Positions 46,196 to 57,560 of a stretch of DNA of 64,000 nucleotides are shown here, one piece after another. The notes beneath the pieces were generated by a model. That model had not been told where the DNA came from. It searched no databases and saw only the letters and a list, made by a program, of their open reading frames with translations. Both the position numbers and the translations under genes were made by a program. Source of the DNA: Thuidium tamariscinum (taxonomy: Eukaryota > Streptophyta > Bryopsida > Hypnales > Thuidiaceae); contig OX344757.2 of NCBI GenBank assembly GCA_947034885.2, positions 20,330,001 to 20,394,000 on the forward strand. Direction: 5' to 3'. Within the stretch, counting starts at the first letter, position 1; every line of letters begins with the position of its first letter.

Positions 46196-49100
46196 ATGGC
46201 GAGAGCGGCAGAGAGCGCCGCAGTGCAAGCATTGCGGAATGTGATGCAACGCGCGCAGCAAGCCAGCGACCGCGCCAATCGACCTATCTCGCAGGTCCAA
46301 ATCGCCCCCTTTGTCTTTCTAACAATATCAATATCGATAACAATAACAAAAACATGGCAGCAATCGTCTCCCCTGAGCATAGTTCCTATTATGAAACTGG
46401 TCAAATCTTTGCATGTTCTTGTTTGAGAATTCCAACGCTTCAAAGAATGCGTTGGGAATCTGGATACGGCATGGGAAAACTACAAAATTCTATTTGGTTA
46501 TTGACCTAAGATGGCACTTGAAGAGATGTTTAGTCAGTCTACATCTTCTTTATCAATACTTTCATGTTTTTGTTAGATTTTAAGAGAGGGTTTTAATGCT
46601 TCAAAGAGATGGCTGGGGGAGGTTTCTTTAAAAACAAGGTTCATGTGGCATTTGCAATAATTTTTCTAGCTGCAGGTGCGAGTGGTCGCCGTGAGCAAAA
46701 CCAAGCCGGTTGCCTTGATTCAAGATGTTTACGACGCCGGACACCGTCACTTCGGGGAGAATTATGTGCAGGAGATTCTCGACAAAGCTCCTCAGGTGTT
46801 CGTCGTTGCATCTTTACTCTCCATTTTGTAACCTAATTTGTGATGTAGTGCTGCAACTAAGGTTGGGACTTGGGACACCCACAATTGCCCCTTTGAGCGG
46901 TAGTTCCTTTATGAGACTGATCAAAATTTTGTATATTCTTGTTATCAATTGAAAAGAGAATTCCGATGCACGGGATTGGGACTATAGAATGTGTTATTTG
47001 GATACAATATTGAAAAGTTATGATTTTTCAAAGCTTTATTGGGACTTACCTACAATCTGACACTCGAATAGATGTTTAGGTGTTCTACATTCTCTAGACG
47101 TTAATGTACCCAATGTTTTAGGGTGGCAATTTTGGGTCATTGACAACTTCAGGTATTCCTAGTTTACACTCTTGTCAGCCTTGGAAAGGGTCCTCGCTTG
47201 TGTTGCAGATGTGGTCCTGTTGGTTAGGGTTTCCGGTATCCTCATTTGTAGATTCCGTATCAGGAAATTTGTTCCCTGCTGTGTGGGTTGAGAGATTATA
47301 CATGGCTTGGCCAAACAAGCCTTCCACAGTTGTAATTGGCATGATTCTTAAAGATCCCCATTTAGATTTTCAAATTTATTAGTTGTGTTGTATTGTAATG
47401 ATACGGACATTTCATCTATATTAATGTCCTGTCAAATAATGTCTAGTTATTGTTGATTTGATGGTAATCTAATAGTCGTCAATGGAATACCAGTTTAATG
47501 TCAATGACACTACCATTGAGTTAATATTAACAGTATGTAACTCAATATAATAAGTACATGAATCTAATATCTAGGTAATTAACATTAATGAGTTTCAATC
47601 TAATGGGGTGCTTTTGTGATGTGTTCTATCTTCTTCCTTGAATCATGCTTTGTAACTGATTGGTTGTGAACTGGGTAGATGCCGGAAGACATCAAATGGC
47701 ATTTTATCGGCCATCTTCAAAGTAACAAAGCGAAGGCTCTTGTCAGTAAGTATCCCTCCCTTTCCATATGATTAGGAAATACACAATTGTAGAAAACCCT
47801 CTACAGTTGAGGTATTTAAGAAAACGTAGCCACTTTAAACCCTGTAAATTTTAATGTTATTTAAGGCAATTTCTATATTAAGCCCTACAATTCTTACCGT
47901 GACTAGGTTGTCTAGTAATACGTGGGTGCTAGTCAGTTAGTAACACTGATTGTCTTTGAGAGTTTTGCCAGAGGACATTAGTTCGTACCTGGTTGCTGAA
48001 TCGTACTAGTTTGGGCTGACGTTTCTGTTGCTGCACTTCAGCCGGCGTCCCCAATCTCTACATGGTGGAAGGCGTCGACAGCCAGAAGGTATGTTATTCC
48101 TTATATTCCTGCAGTATTTGACTGGCTCTTACCATATTATCTTAAGTTGTTTTGAAACTTAAGGTACAGTATACTCTTCGCGTCACTTTAAGTATACACA
48201 GGAGTGTGTACGCGTGGGAGCAAACATACATGGGAGTTTGCATTAAGGAAGATGCATAGAGTTGTGAAGAATTTACATGAAAGCCAAATCTGTTGAAATC
48301 AAATCTTTATCACCATAATTGAATTCCTTGTGTAATTTCAAAATGGGAGGCTGCAAGTGACAGGAGACAATCCTATTTCCTTTCAAAGATGACTGGCCAT
48401 AGATATTTAGCCTAATCATGCTCACATCACTTGCTAATAAGTCCAAGCGTATGAATAGATGGGTTGCTGTTGGTAACAGTGCTCGCGTCTGGATTAGGTC
48501 TAGTATGACTCTAGTATCCTCTACCTTGATAGATGGAAGGAATCTCACTGGTCATCCTTTGCCTTTGGGAATTTTGGTAACAGCAACCTAAATTAAAACT
48601 GAACTCCAATAATCTTTGGTCACAAGTTATTAAGCGGCATACTAAGAAATCCTCATACGATCACATAGGCTGATTAGTGACCATATTTTGCAGGTCGCAA
48701 ATCACTTGGATCGAGCTGTGAGTGGGCTAGGAAGACAACCATTGAAAGTCCTTGTGCAAGTGAATACCAGTGGGGAGGCTTGTACGTTCAGCATCGTCAC
48801 TACCTTCTTTTTGGTCGTCGATTTGTTTGAGACCGAGAAATAAGACAATGAAATGTTTATCCAAATGTCGTTTTGATACAGCTGGATCATGAACATTAGT
48901 TTTAGGAAATTTCCAATCTAGCTAGATCTTTCTCTTTTTCCATTTTGAGTCAGCTTGTCTGTGATGGCAGCCAAATCAGGAGTCGAACCGTCTGAGTGTT
49001 TGGAGCTGGCAAAGCATGTCAAGCAGGAGTGCCCAAATTTACGATTTTCAGGATTGATGACCATTGGCATGCTTGATTACACATCCACTCCTGAAAATTT

Positions 49101-49833
49101 CAAGGTACTTGATGGTGTTTACATGCAAGAAATTGATGATTATCAAGATAATTAACAGCATAAAATTAGTCTATTTCAGAAACTTTTAGATACCTTTATA
49201 ACGAAAATCCTCCCCATGATTCATGGCAAAGTCTCCCAACTGTCACAGTGATCAAGTAGAAGCCTTCCCATGTATCTTGCGGACGATCAATTTGACCATA
49301 TGGAGATCTCCCTATGAAACACAAGAGATTCTCCTTATAATGTTGTCTAAAACTTCCTGCAACAGTTTAGTTTTAATATTATCCATGTTGGTGGTTGTTG
49401 AAGTTTATGATGCTTACCCAAGCACGTATATCAGGGTGCTTGTCGCTTCTTAGGCATTTTGTTCTTTGAACTATGCATTTCTGCGACAGTCTGGTTGGTG
49501 TAGCCCTAGTGGTCGTGTTAATATGTTTCTTGGTTTTTGCAGACCCTATCAAGTTGCAGGGAAAAGGTGTGCAAGGAGCTTGACATTCCGGTGGAGGAAT
49601 GTGAACTGTCCATGGGCATGTCGGGTGACTTTGAACTCGCTGTAAGTCATCACGTGTCTTGTGTTTGACATCATATGTGCAGGTGCTCATAGTCACCACA
49701 ATCTTTCTTAGATCTATTGACCGTGGGATTTAACTTCCTAATGTTGCTTTTGTTTCAGATTGAAATGGGAAGTACGAACGTAAGAGTTGGATCTACGATT
49801 TTTGGAGCTCGAGAATATCCAGCAAAAAAGTAG
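46196..49833 (+). CDS. PLPBP: Pyridoxal phosphate homeostasis protein (YggS/PLPBP family), eight exons
   Basis: Exons 46196-46294, 46676-46795, 47679-47745, 48042-48088, 48694-48781, 48971-49104, 49543-49641 and 49759-49833 join in phase with GT-AG introns to 242 residues, the normal length for the family. Landmarks: VVAVSKTKP (36-44), whose first Lys (K41) is the PLP-binding lysine by homology; [94 protein letters not shown], the C-terminal phosphate-binding segment. The protein is a single-domain alanine-racemase-N-like TIM barrel that binds PLP without known catalysis and buffers B6 vitamer and amino-acid pools, in cytosol or organelles. The start is the first ATG in frame before the conserved region. 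No transit peptide is visible in this form. Confidence 0.95.
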
Positions 49834-50844
49834 TCTGATCGTCATAGCATTTTTATGTATCTTAGTAGATCCTAGGAGCACTACGGTAGACTGTCAGCAA
49901 CATTCATAACTCACTTCTTTGTTCAACCATAATAGAATTATCTCTCCCTACGTTTATTTCTCTATTTGAGCGCCTGATTTTTCACCAAAACCTAACGTAG
50001 TGCATTGCGTATTTTTCAAGTGATATTTTCCACAGGGTACAGGAACCCTGGAATGATGGGATTCTGTGGTACACACTCATGAAAGAAATTATATCCTTCC
50101 TTTCACATGGAAAACTCGGATAACGGACAGATTCACAGGGAGCTCACAATTGAAAGGCCAGGATGAGATCTAGATTCTACCGAGTATGAGAGGGAAGTGG
50201 GTGCCAGATGCAGCGATGACTAGTGAGCAGAGTTCCTGCACAACTATGTATACTATTATTGTTATTATATGATAAGTACCTCACCTATACTTTGGACATG
50301 ACCATTGCAAAGGACACTACTTAGTAACGTCATCCCTACCCCACACACAAAATGAGAGCCAGAGTTGTTAGTAAAGGAATGATTCTACCTGGAGGATTAC
50401 TCATAGCTATGTTTCAATGTGTGCAATTGAGCCCTCTTTGAACAAACCAAGCAACATTGTTACTCTTTTTACAAATTAGCTGGAGTTAGAGTTAGAGTTT
50501 TCTATCCTACGGTTGATTCTCTAACTGGGGTGCGAAGTTTTTGTGGGTCTCTCTCATGCCCTGCTGGCTTTAATGTGGGACTCTTTAAGGTATGTTGGTT
50601 CCAAAGAGCTGGAATTTTTTTGGGACGAGATTTTGCTACTCAGAGTTGCGCGGGAGTCAAAACAGAATGAAATAGTGAAATCTTGTACTAGAAATTGAGA
50701 GCTCTGACTTCCCTATTGACAGATCAATGAGAAAGGAAAGGATGAATGATTAGACTTGGACTGATTAATATTGATGTTTTAGAGCTTGATTCAGTGTGGC
50801 CTGGAGTTATGTTTCCGAGAGGCGGAGATTCCACTCGCATCAAA
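49834..50844. other. Intergenic region between PLPBP and LEA-2 genes
   Basis: Presumably the 3' UTR of the PLPBP gene and the promoter of the LEA-2 gene. 50746-50844 is open in frame with the LEA-2 start and includes two upstream Mets, discussed there. Confidence 0.4.
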
Positions 50845-52093
50845 ATGGCCGAGCAGGAGGAGAAGCGACGGAAGAAGAAGATCTGTTTACTGATCATGGC
50901 AGCGATTGTGGTGATTACAATAGTGCTGGTGACTCTGGGTCTGACAGTGTTCAAGACGAAGGACCCGAAGGTACAAACCAATTCCATTCATTTGGAGACT
51001 TTCATCATCAAGTCGAACTCCCTCAACATGTCCTTGTTGCTGGATCTCACCGTGCACAACCCCAACCGAGAGGAGCTCCAATACTCCGACAGCCTCACCA
51101 GGCTGTTCTACTATGGCGACCCCGTGGGGCAGGCTCGTCTTCCTGCAGGCTAGTGCTCATCACAATATTAAGTCAAATACTTGAGCTCGCTTTCATTGAT
51201 ACTGCTTTTTCTTTCTTGAACGTCCCTTTCTTAGCAATGTGAAGTCTCCATGCATTCACTATTCAGAAAGGGAGAGATTTCATTCACCATACAAGTGAAC
51301 TTTGAGCTTAGAAACTTTTATCATCTCAAATTTTGCACATTTAATCTTGTGTTAAGTTGAAATCATTTGCAAGAAACTAAATGTCAATAGATTAAAAAAA
51401 ATTTACACTTAACAATAATTAAAGTTCACTTGTATCGTCTATGGAGCATCGAATGTACTGTGTGCTTGATGGAGCCTCTGCTTTAGTTACTCCTTATAAG
51501 TAGCGAATTGTCTGTAGAAATTGGCATTGGATTTTTCAAACCTGAGTGATGACCAGTCGTTTGCTTTCCATTATGATGTTCTGTTTTTTCGAATTTAACT
51601 AAAAATTAATAGTTTTGAACTTTTGATTGCCATTTTTTGGTAGATTGTTTCACTTTCTTCAAGTGTTCTATGGCAACTTCCTATATCTAGGACATTTATT
51701 CATTTATTTTACTCATTTGCAAATCCTACAGTTTGGGCTCCAAACTCCTTCAGTTTTAATTAGCCAAAGATCTTTCTTCTCTAGCACTTTGTTTGAAATT
51801 CGTGTAAATTGTTCTTTGTTGTGGCAGGCAATATCAAGTCCAAGGGGAGTGATAATCTCTACATGTTGTTGGTTGTTGAGTCTGGAGACCGTGTGTTGGT
51901 GAATGCTAACCTTCCTGGGAATATTGTGAGTGGTGAACTTCCTATGGTGGCCACCACCACTGTTGCAGGGATTGTGAAAGTTTTGGGTGTGTTCAAGCAT
52001 CATGCTGTTACCACCTCTCATTGTGATATCTCCATCTTTGTTGCCAATGCTACTATCCAGAGCTTCTTTTGTAGGCATGGAATGAGGATTTGA
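50845..52093 (+). CDS. LEA-2 / LEA14-type (NHL-like) membrane-anchored protein, two exons
   Basis: Exons 50845-51148 and 51828-52093 encode 189 residues. Residues 1-11 are charged (MAEQEEKRRKK), then one transmembrane helix (ICLLIMAAIVVITIVLVTLGLTV), then a LEA-2/WHy-type immunoglobulin-like beta domain (LDLTVHNPNRE at about 67, FYYGDPVGQARLPAG at 88-102, LPGNIVSGELP, a Cys near the end). Such proteins are linked to desiccation, cold and defence responses at membranes; direct function is not known. The start has good context (AAAATGG) and directly precedes the basic anchor. In-frame ATGs at 50746 and 50809 would add 33 or 12 residues. The junction CTGCAG|GCTAGT...GGCAG|GC requires a GC-AG intron; without splicing, TAG follows at 51151. 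Confidence 0.85.
51149..51827 (+). other. GC-AG intron of the LEA-2 gene
   Basis: The donor reads CAG|GCTAGT, close to the GC-donor consensus CAG|GCAAGT; the acceptor is TTTGTTGTGGCAG. No GT donor near 51149 restores the frame into exon 2, whose GNIKSKGSDN follows LPA naturally as in family members (LPAGxIGAKG). Confidence 0.7.
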
Positions 52094-52164
52094 TTAATGT
52101 AAATTTGCCAATCTTTGTCTGATTTTGTACGTGGTAATTGAGTAATATGATAAGTGCTAACACA

Positions 52165-52251
52165 ATTTCAAAGAAAAAAAATGAACTCCATCGGTAGTGA
52201 GCTGCCCAAAATCGCTATGTTGCCAAAAAATGGAGTTTGGTCCTATAGGGG
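52165..52251. mobile_element. Truncated right end of TTAA family TT1
   Basis: AGTGAGCTGCCCAAAATCGC then TTTGGTCCTATAGGGG and TTAA (52252-52255): the family's terminal ~85 bp in inverse orientation. It lies in what is probably the 3' UTR of the LEA-2 gene. Confidence 0.6.
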
Positions 52252-52255
52252 TTAA

Positions 52256-53174
52256 TAGAATATTGTCAAAATATGATACTTTATATTTTGATCTATGTTT
52301 TTTTGTTTGTTCTTCCATGGAAATTGTTCTTGGGTTGTGTGTTTGGATAAGATTCTGAGATATTGAACTAAACTTTTTGTGTTCTAGAGATGGTATGTAT
52401 GATTGTCAGTGATGTTTAGCTCTCATTTTGGTTTCATAATGGTGCATTATAACAAATCTTGAAAAAAATTGTTCTAGGATGTATATTTATCCAAGATATT
52501 TAATGTTGTTAAAAGGAGGCAATTGAAAATTGTAAAATTATATAGGAAGTCGATGCTTTGGAAACAAAGAAGTTGTGTTGTAAAGAATTTATGTTGTATG
52601 TAATATTGAAGAAACCTTAAAATAATAGAGGCACCATGATAAGCCTACTTTAACAATTATGGAACACTAATGTTTTCATTTAGATATGGAATAATAAATA
52701 GAAAATTTATTTTGGAATCTTTTTGACAAATATTAATATAAAATTTTTAGGCATAACATAGACATAGTTTCTTCATTCTATTGGTATATATTTCTACCTT
52801 TTCTTGAAGCTTCCTAAATCATTGATTCATTTAAACATCTATACAATAGATGAAATTTAGCCATAGATCTATAATAACTACCAATTCTTAATACTCTCAT
52901 AAAACATCTATTTTCAAATAATAGCAAGTCAATTCATACCTTGTGTAGATGTATATGAATAAAATTGCATTATAAATAACTGAAGTATCATAGTTGCCAA
53001 TGTATAGGTAATCTTCAAAAATTATCCAATGACAATCATTTGTTAAATTCTTATAGAATTCAAATTAGAGCTTGAAGGAATCTCCTCCAAAAAAAATAAA
53101 GAATTATCTACAAATAGAAATTATTTTAATCATAATCTTTTAAATATGAAATATGTAACGGTAATAAGGATTTT
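52256..53174. other. AT-rich intergenic, no gene recognised
   Basis: No supported frame or repeat structure. Confidence 0.5.
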
Positions 53175-53178
53175 TTAA

Positions 53179-53455
53179 CCCATAAAGGACCAAATTGTAC
53201 TTTTTGGCAACATATAAAATTTGGGGAACTCACTATGAATGAAGATTTTAATATTTTTCTTTGAAATTTTTACACAACATGTAAACAAAGAATATCCTTC
53301 AAGCCCGACAATTTCATAAATTTTGATTGCAAAATTAAAAAGTTATTGTATTATATGTTATTTTTTCTCAACTTACGTAGTTTGGCCAAATCTAGGAAAA
53401 AAAAATCACTTCTTTCATCAACAAAAATTTGAAATTGATTTTCTCTCTCTCTCTC

Positions 53456-53536
<81 letters not shown>

Positions 53537-53609
53537 GTGTATGTAGAATTCTATTTTTCGTTCCATTTGGATTATTGAGATGAAAGTTATGAGGAATTTT
53601 AGTTTGTAG
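53179..53609. mobile_element. TTAA family TT1 left arm, broken by repeats
   Basis: TTAA at 53175-53178, then CCCATAAAGGACCAAATTG and TTTTTGGCAACATA as in 30166-30893. It proceeds to TGAAAGTTATGAGGAATTTT and stops where the 401-bp element at 53610 begins. The long CT/AT/GT microsatellite has grown inside it. The right arm was not found downstream. Confidence 0.65.
53442..53541. repeat. Compound microsatellite (CT)n(AT)n(GT)n
   Basis: CT run at 53442-53456, AT run at 53457-53494 (19 repeats), GT-rich run at 53496-53541. The encoded Ile-Tyr and Cys-Val repeats are artefacts. It should be polymorphic. Confidence 0.95.
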
Positions 53610-54010
53610 GTAAGATAAAACCACCCATTTCCAACCAGCCTTCTATATCCAACTTGTAGATTGACATATTTTTAACTAAGGCTAGAATGTGTTCTTTTCT
53701 CCTTTTCAAAGCTAGAATTAAAAGTTCATGACACATGTTCCAAAGTAGTGTGTAAGAAAGTAGGAAGCAGTGAATTGGAAAGTATTTTTTTTGAATGATT
53801 GGAATTAGAAGAGTCAAGAGATTGGCTATAGGTTTGATATACTTTTTGCCTTTCATAATTCATAGTTGTTTTAACTCAAGAGATAAAATTATCAAAGTTT
53901 TGCAATCCCCATCATTTCTATCATTGCACTTGTAAAGATATTTATTTTGCCTTGCACTACACCAAATCATGTCCAAAATACCTTAAATGACCAGTTATAG
54001 GTGGTTCTAC
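53610..54010. mobile_element. Uninterrupted copy of the dispersed ~400-bp TIR element
   Basis: Ends GTAAGATAAAACCACCCATT and TATAGGTGGTTCTAC. Colinear with the interrupted copy at 7132-8922 (GGCTAGAATGT, TTCTCCTTTTCAAAG, CAAAGTAGTGT, GATTGGAATTAGAAGAGT, GCCTTGCACTACACCA). It gives the empty-site length that proves the CACTA nesting in that copy. Confidence 0.75.
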
Positions 54011-54580
54011 TTTTTATGAGGATTTTCTACTCTCAAAAGAACTTTGAAGCCCTTTATTTAATCTATTTTTAATATTTTTAATAAGAAATAAAAACATTAG
54101 AGAAAGATTTTTATAACAACATTACAACCATTAGGATTGACATTTTCCAATATTATAACTAAATTCTTGAAAAATTAATATTTCGAATCATTTTCTTTTT
54201 CTTTCTACTTACCATTTTTTTCCTATATGTTGTACAATTCCAAATGATTTGAATTTTTTCAAGCATATAGCTAACTTGACTAAAAGAATGAATCCAAAGA
54301 AGCACCAACAACATCAACATATTTTTATACAAATGCAAGCTTGTATATTTTAGCTACCCTATTTTTCTCAAGGCGTCAAAAAAAGATTTTGGTCAATTCA
54401 AACACTCTAGTATCTTACAATCCTTACAATAGAAATTTTTGAAATTTTATTTACATCTTTCTAAGCTAATGTTATGCAAGATCCTATAGTTACATATGTC
54501 AAAAAACACTTTTTTACTAAAATTTGGTATTTATACTAGAAGTGGTAGTTTTGGAGCAATTTTGGCCAAAAGATTGATAG

Positions 54581-54891
54581 ATGGCAAATTTCGTTAAAAT
54601 GGCGGTATTCCATTAGTTTGATACTTTTGAGATTTCAAACTACACGGTCTGAAATCTACATATGTCATAGATTTTTAAATCTACATGTGTTGTAGATGTT
54701 TGAAATCTTGACTAGTTCAAGATGTTTCAAACCACATGATCTGAAATCTAAATCTGTTTTAGATTTTGAAAATCTATATAAATCCCAAATGTCTGAAAAT
54801 GTATACTTGTTGTAAATGTCAGTTTTCAGTTCAAACCAAGCGGTCTAAAAAATGGAATTTGGAATACCACCATTTTAATGAAATTCACCAT
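54581..54891. mobile_element. 311-bp TIR element
   Basis: Left ATGGCAAATTTCGTTAAAATGG and right, in inverse, ATGGTGAATTTCATTAAAATGG, continuing GYGGTATTCCA for about 32 bp of inverted repeat. ATAG flanks both sides (54577-54580, 54892-54895). The interior contains repeated TTTCAAACYACAYGRTCTGAAATCTA segments. Non-coding. Confidence 0.75.
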
Positions 54892-55655
54892 ATAGGAAAA
54901 GACTTTTAAAGATTAACAACAAACAATCATAAAACATATTTTAGTTTTCCAACCAAAACCATCAAACAAAAGGCAAAAAAAATTCAAACGACTTACTGAA
55001 CTTCAATTATATTTCTAAAATTAATTTAAAAATTAGAATTAGCAAAGTATTTACAATTTATTAATTAAAATTGATCTCCATCTTTTCTTAAGTTTAAAAC
55101 CTTCAGTTACATGTCAACAATAGCACAAAAATTAGTGGGGAACTAGTTTTTTATTTTTAGTTCAATTTAAAATGATAAATATAATTATAAATTTGTAATT
55201 AGAGATTTATAATCATAAAGGTATTGCAAAAAGAATTACCCTAAAGTGTCAATATTTGGAAAAAGAATTTTCAATTCCAATTTTCAATAGTATTTCAAAA
55301 TACTGGTGATAAAGATTAAAATCAAGGTTTTATTTGGATATAATTTAAACTTCAAAGTCCACAATTTTCTTCAAATATTAATACTAAAATATTTCTCCAA
55401 GTTGTTTATAATATACTTGTAAGAAAATTCAAAATTAGGGGATGACATTAGAAGAGATTTCAACACATTGGAAGCCTACGAATTCTTTTGAGTTCCCAAA
55501 TTCTGGGAATATGTTGGGAATATCAGACATCAACAGTCTGACATGGCCGAGAGAGTGTCACGTAAATTTTTTTTTTAATTTTTAAAAATTCAAGAAATCC
55601 AACCAATAGGACTACTCTACAGTTTTTGGATAGCATTGAGAAATAAACCTAAAAC

Positions 55656-55941
55656 ATTAGGAGGGATTTGAAGGCTCCAAAGGGCCATTTCGGGACTGTT
55701 CCCGAAACTGGTCTAGGAACGGCTAGTCGCTGTTAGGCTAGCATTTCTCAAAAAAGAAAAAAAATCATGGTCCTTAAATATGAAAAAAAGTCCAATAAAA
55801 AAAATTCAAAAAAAAGAAGTCAATGACATGGCACAGTCTCGACCTCGTAGGATTCCTGTAGAACTGCGTTCTCGCAGCAAATTACACGATTTTGGGCTGT
55901 GGGAACTCGCGGCTTCCTAGAGCCCTCAAATCTCTTCTAAT
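55656..55941. mobile_element. ~286-bp MITE, copy B
   Basis: Ends ATTAGGAGGGATTTGAAGGCTC and, in inverse, ATTAGAAGAGATTTGAGGGCTC; reverse orientation to 31097-31384 with matching interior (GAACTGCGTTCTCGCAG, GGCTAGCATTTCTCA). A partial relative of the left end sits at 55449-55590. Confidence 0.7.
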
Positions 55942-57560
55942 GTAGGCTTTTGTTGCCCTTAAATCCCTTCTAATGATCCATGCATTTAAAGATTAACTTG
56001 GTTTATTCAAGCTCACTCTTAAGAGGTTCCTTTTATACATTTTCAAAACTATGTGGCATAATATACATTGGATTTTATTCGTTTGGAATAAAATTTATGA
56101 AGGACTTAAACATAAATTAGGAAATATATAGTAGCATATCTAATACAAATAATGTAGGTAGTCTAAAAATCAAGGCCATATAATTAAAGGGCTACAAAAT
56201 TGGATTCTTTGTATTACACTAGGAATTTGATGTTTTATACAATGGGGTTTAAAGTGGTTGGGTGACAAATAGGCTCCATCCTACAAGGTCTTATTTGATG
56301 AATGACTTGTCAATACAAGCATAACTTGTTATGTATTAGTCTTTTTCTATCCCTTTTGTTGATTGGCAATTTAGGTTGTTCTTGCACATTGTTCAACATT
56401 AACTTTGATCAACATTTTTTTAAGTTACTGAGCCAAACAACAATCAATAATCCAAATTCCAAATGTCTTGTGATGTTTCTTACTAAATTTGTTGTTAGTA
56501 TGAAGCTAATTAATCATATTCACATATACAATCTACTTTCTTCCTTAAGGTATTTTGTGAAATATCTCATATAATACGAAGTTAGTCTCTTTCAGTAATT
56601 TTGAAGTATATAAATACTAGACTAATGTACATGTCTTGTAGCAAAACTGAAGTATATCTTTCTCAATGAAACAATTTTTGTCTCAATACAACCAAACAAC
56701 ACTACTAGTATGTGACATGAAAATGAGAGCATGTGAGCCTTAAGTATGTATATAAATAGATATACAACAATCATTGAAGGTGATTATAACTTATATGCCT
56801 ATAATCTAGGTGTTTATAGCATAGTTGCACCATAATTATAGACACCTGTACCATAGTTATGTAGTCTTTTAGATTCATGGGCTCACACTCGTAGGCTCAT
56901 ATAATAGCAAAAGACATTGAGGTTGTTTTATAATTACTTAATTTGCGAAACTACGTCAAGTGTTTGATTGGTTTCTAGTTTTTTCCACCCTAGTTATATA
57001 TAATATATTCCAAACACGTCCAATACTATACTTTCAAACAAAGCCCATGCACCCTTCCTTGCCAAGAGCTTTTCGATGGCACTAAGAACACAACGGGAAA
57101 ACACACAATGCAAGAAATCTAAATATAACAAACAAAACAAAACAAACAATCTATCTAAATCTTTAAACATCAACAATGACGTTTGGTGTCCGAAAGATGA
57201 CAAGGAATCTTAATACGTAGAACAAAAGTGCAACTATTTATAATTTGGAGCGAAAAGGGGAGATCTTCTACAAAACTTTGTCTTCCAACTAGTACCGTTT
57301 TGGTTTTTTGTAAGCCATTGGTTTTCAAAGATCCAAAATAAATGATTTCCATGGTCCATCCTTCAAAAATGGAAATATAGATTTGTAATTAAAAAATCAA
57401 AAAATGTATTTTAGTAACCCCAAATCTAACCGCAGTAGATAGGATAACAAACTTCATTCACAAATTAAGATGATTTTCATCCAAGCAGTGATGAGAAAGA
57501 GAACCAGTGCTTTACAATCTGTTCGTCGTGGATGATCCGTCCGGGTTACCGTCCGGCAGT
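55942..57560. other. AT-rich intergenic, repeat fragments only
   Basis: 57165-57360 resembles, in reverse, the ~220-bp unit of the dimer at 34031-34440. No gene recognised. Confidence 0.45.

Noticed and set aside
47140-47382. 80-codon frame between PLPBP exons
   Set aside because: It lies within a well-supported intron and has no recognisable content.
53323-53624. Open frames with Ile-Tyr and Cys-Val or Thr-His repeats
   Set aside because: They are translations of the AT and GT microsatellite.
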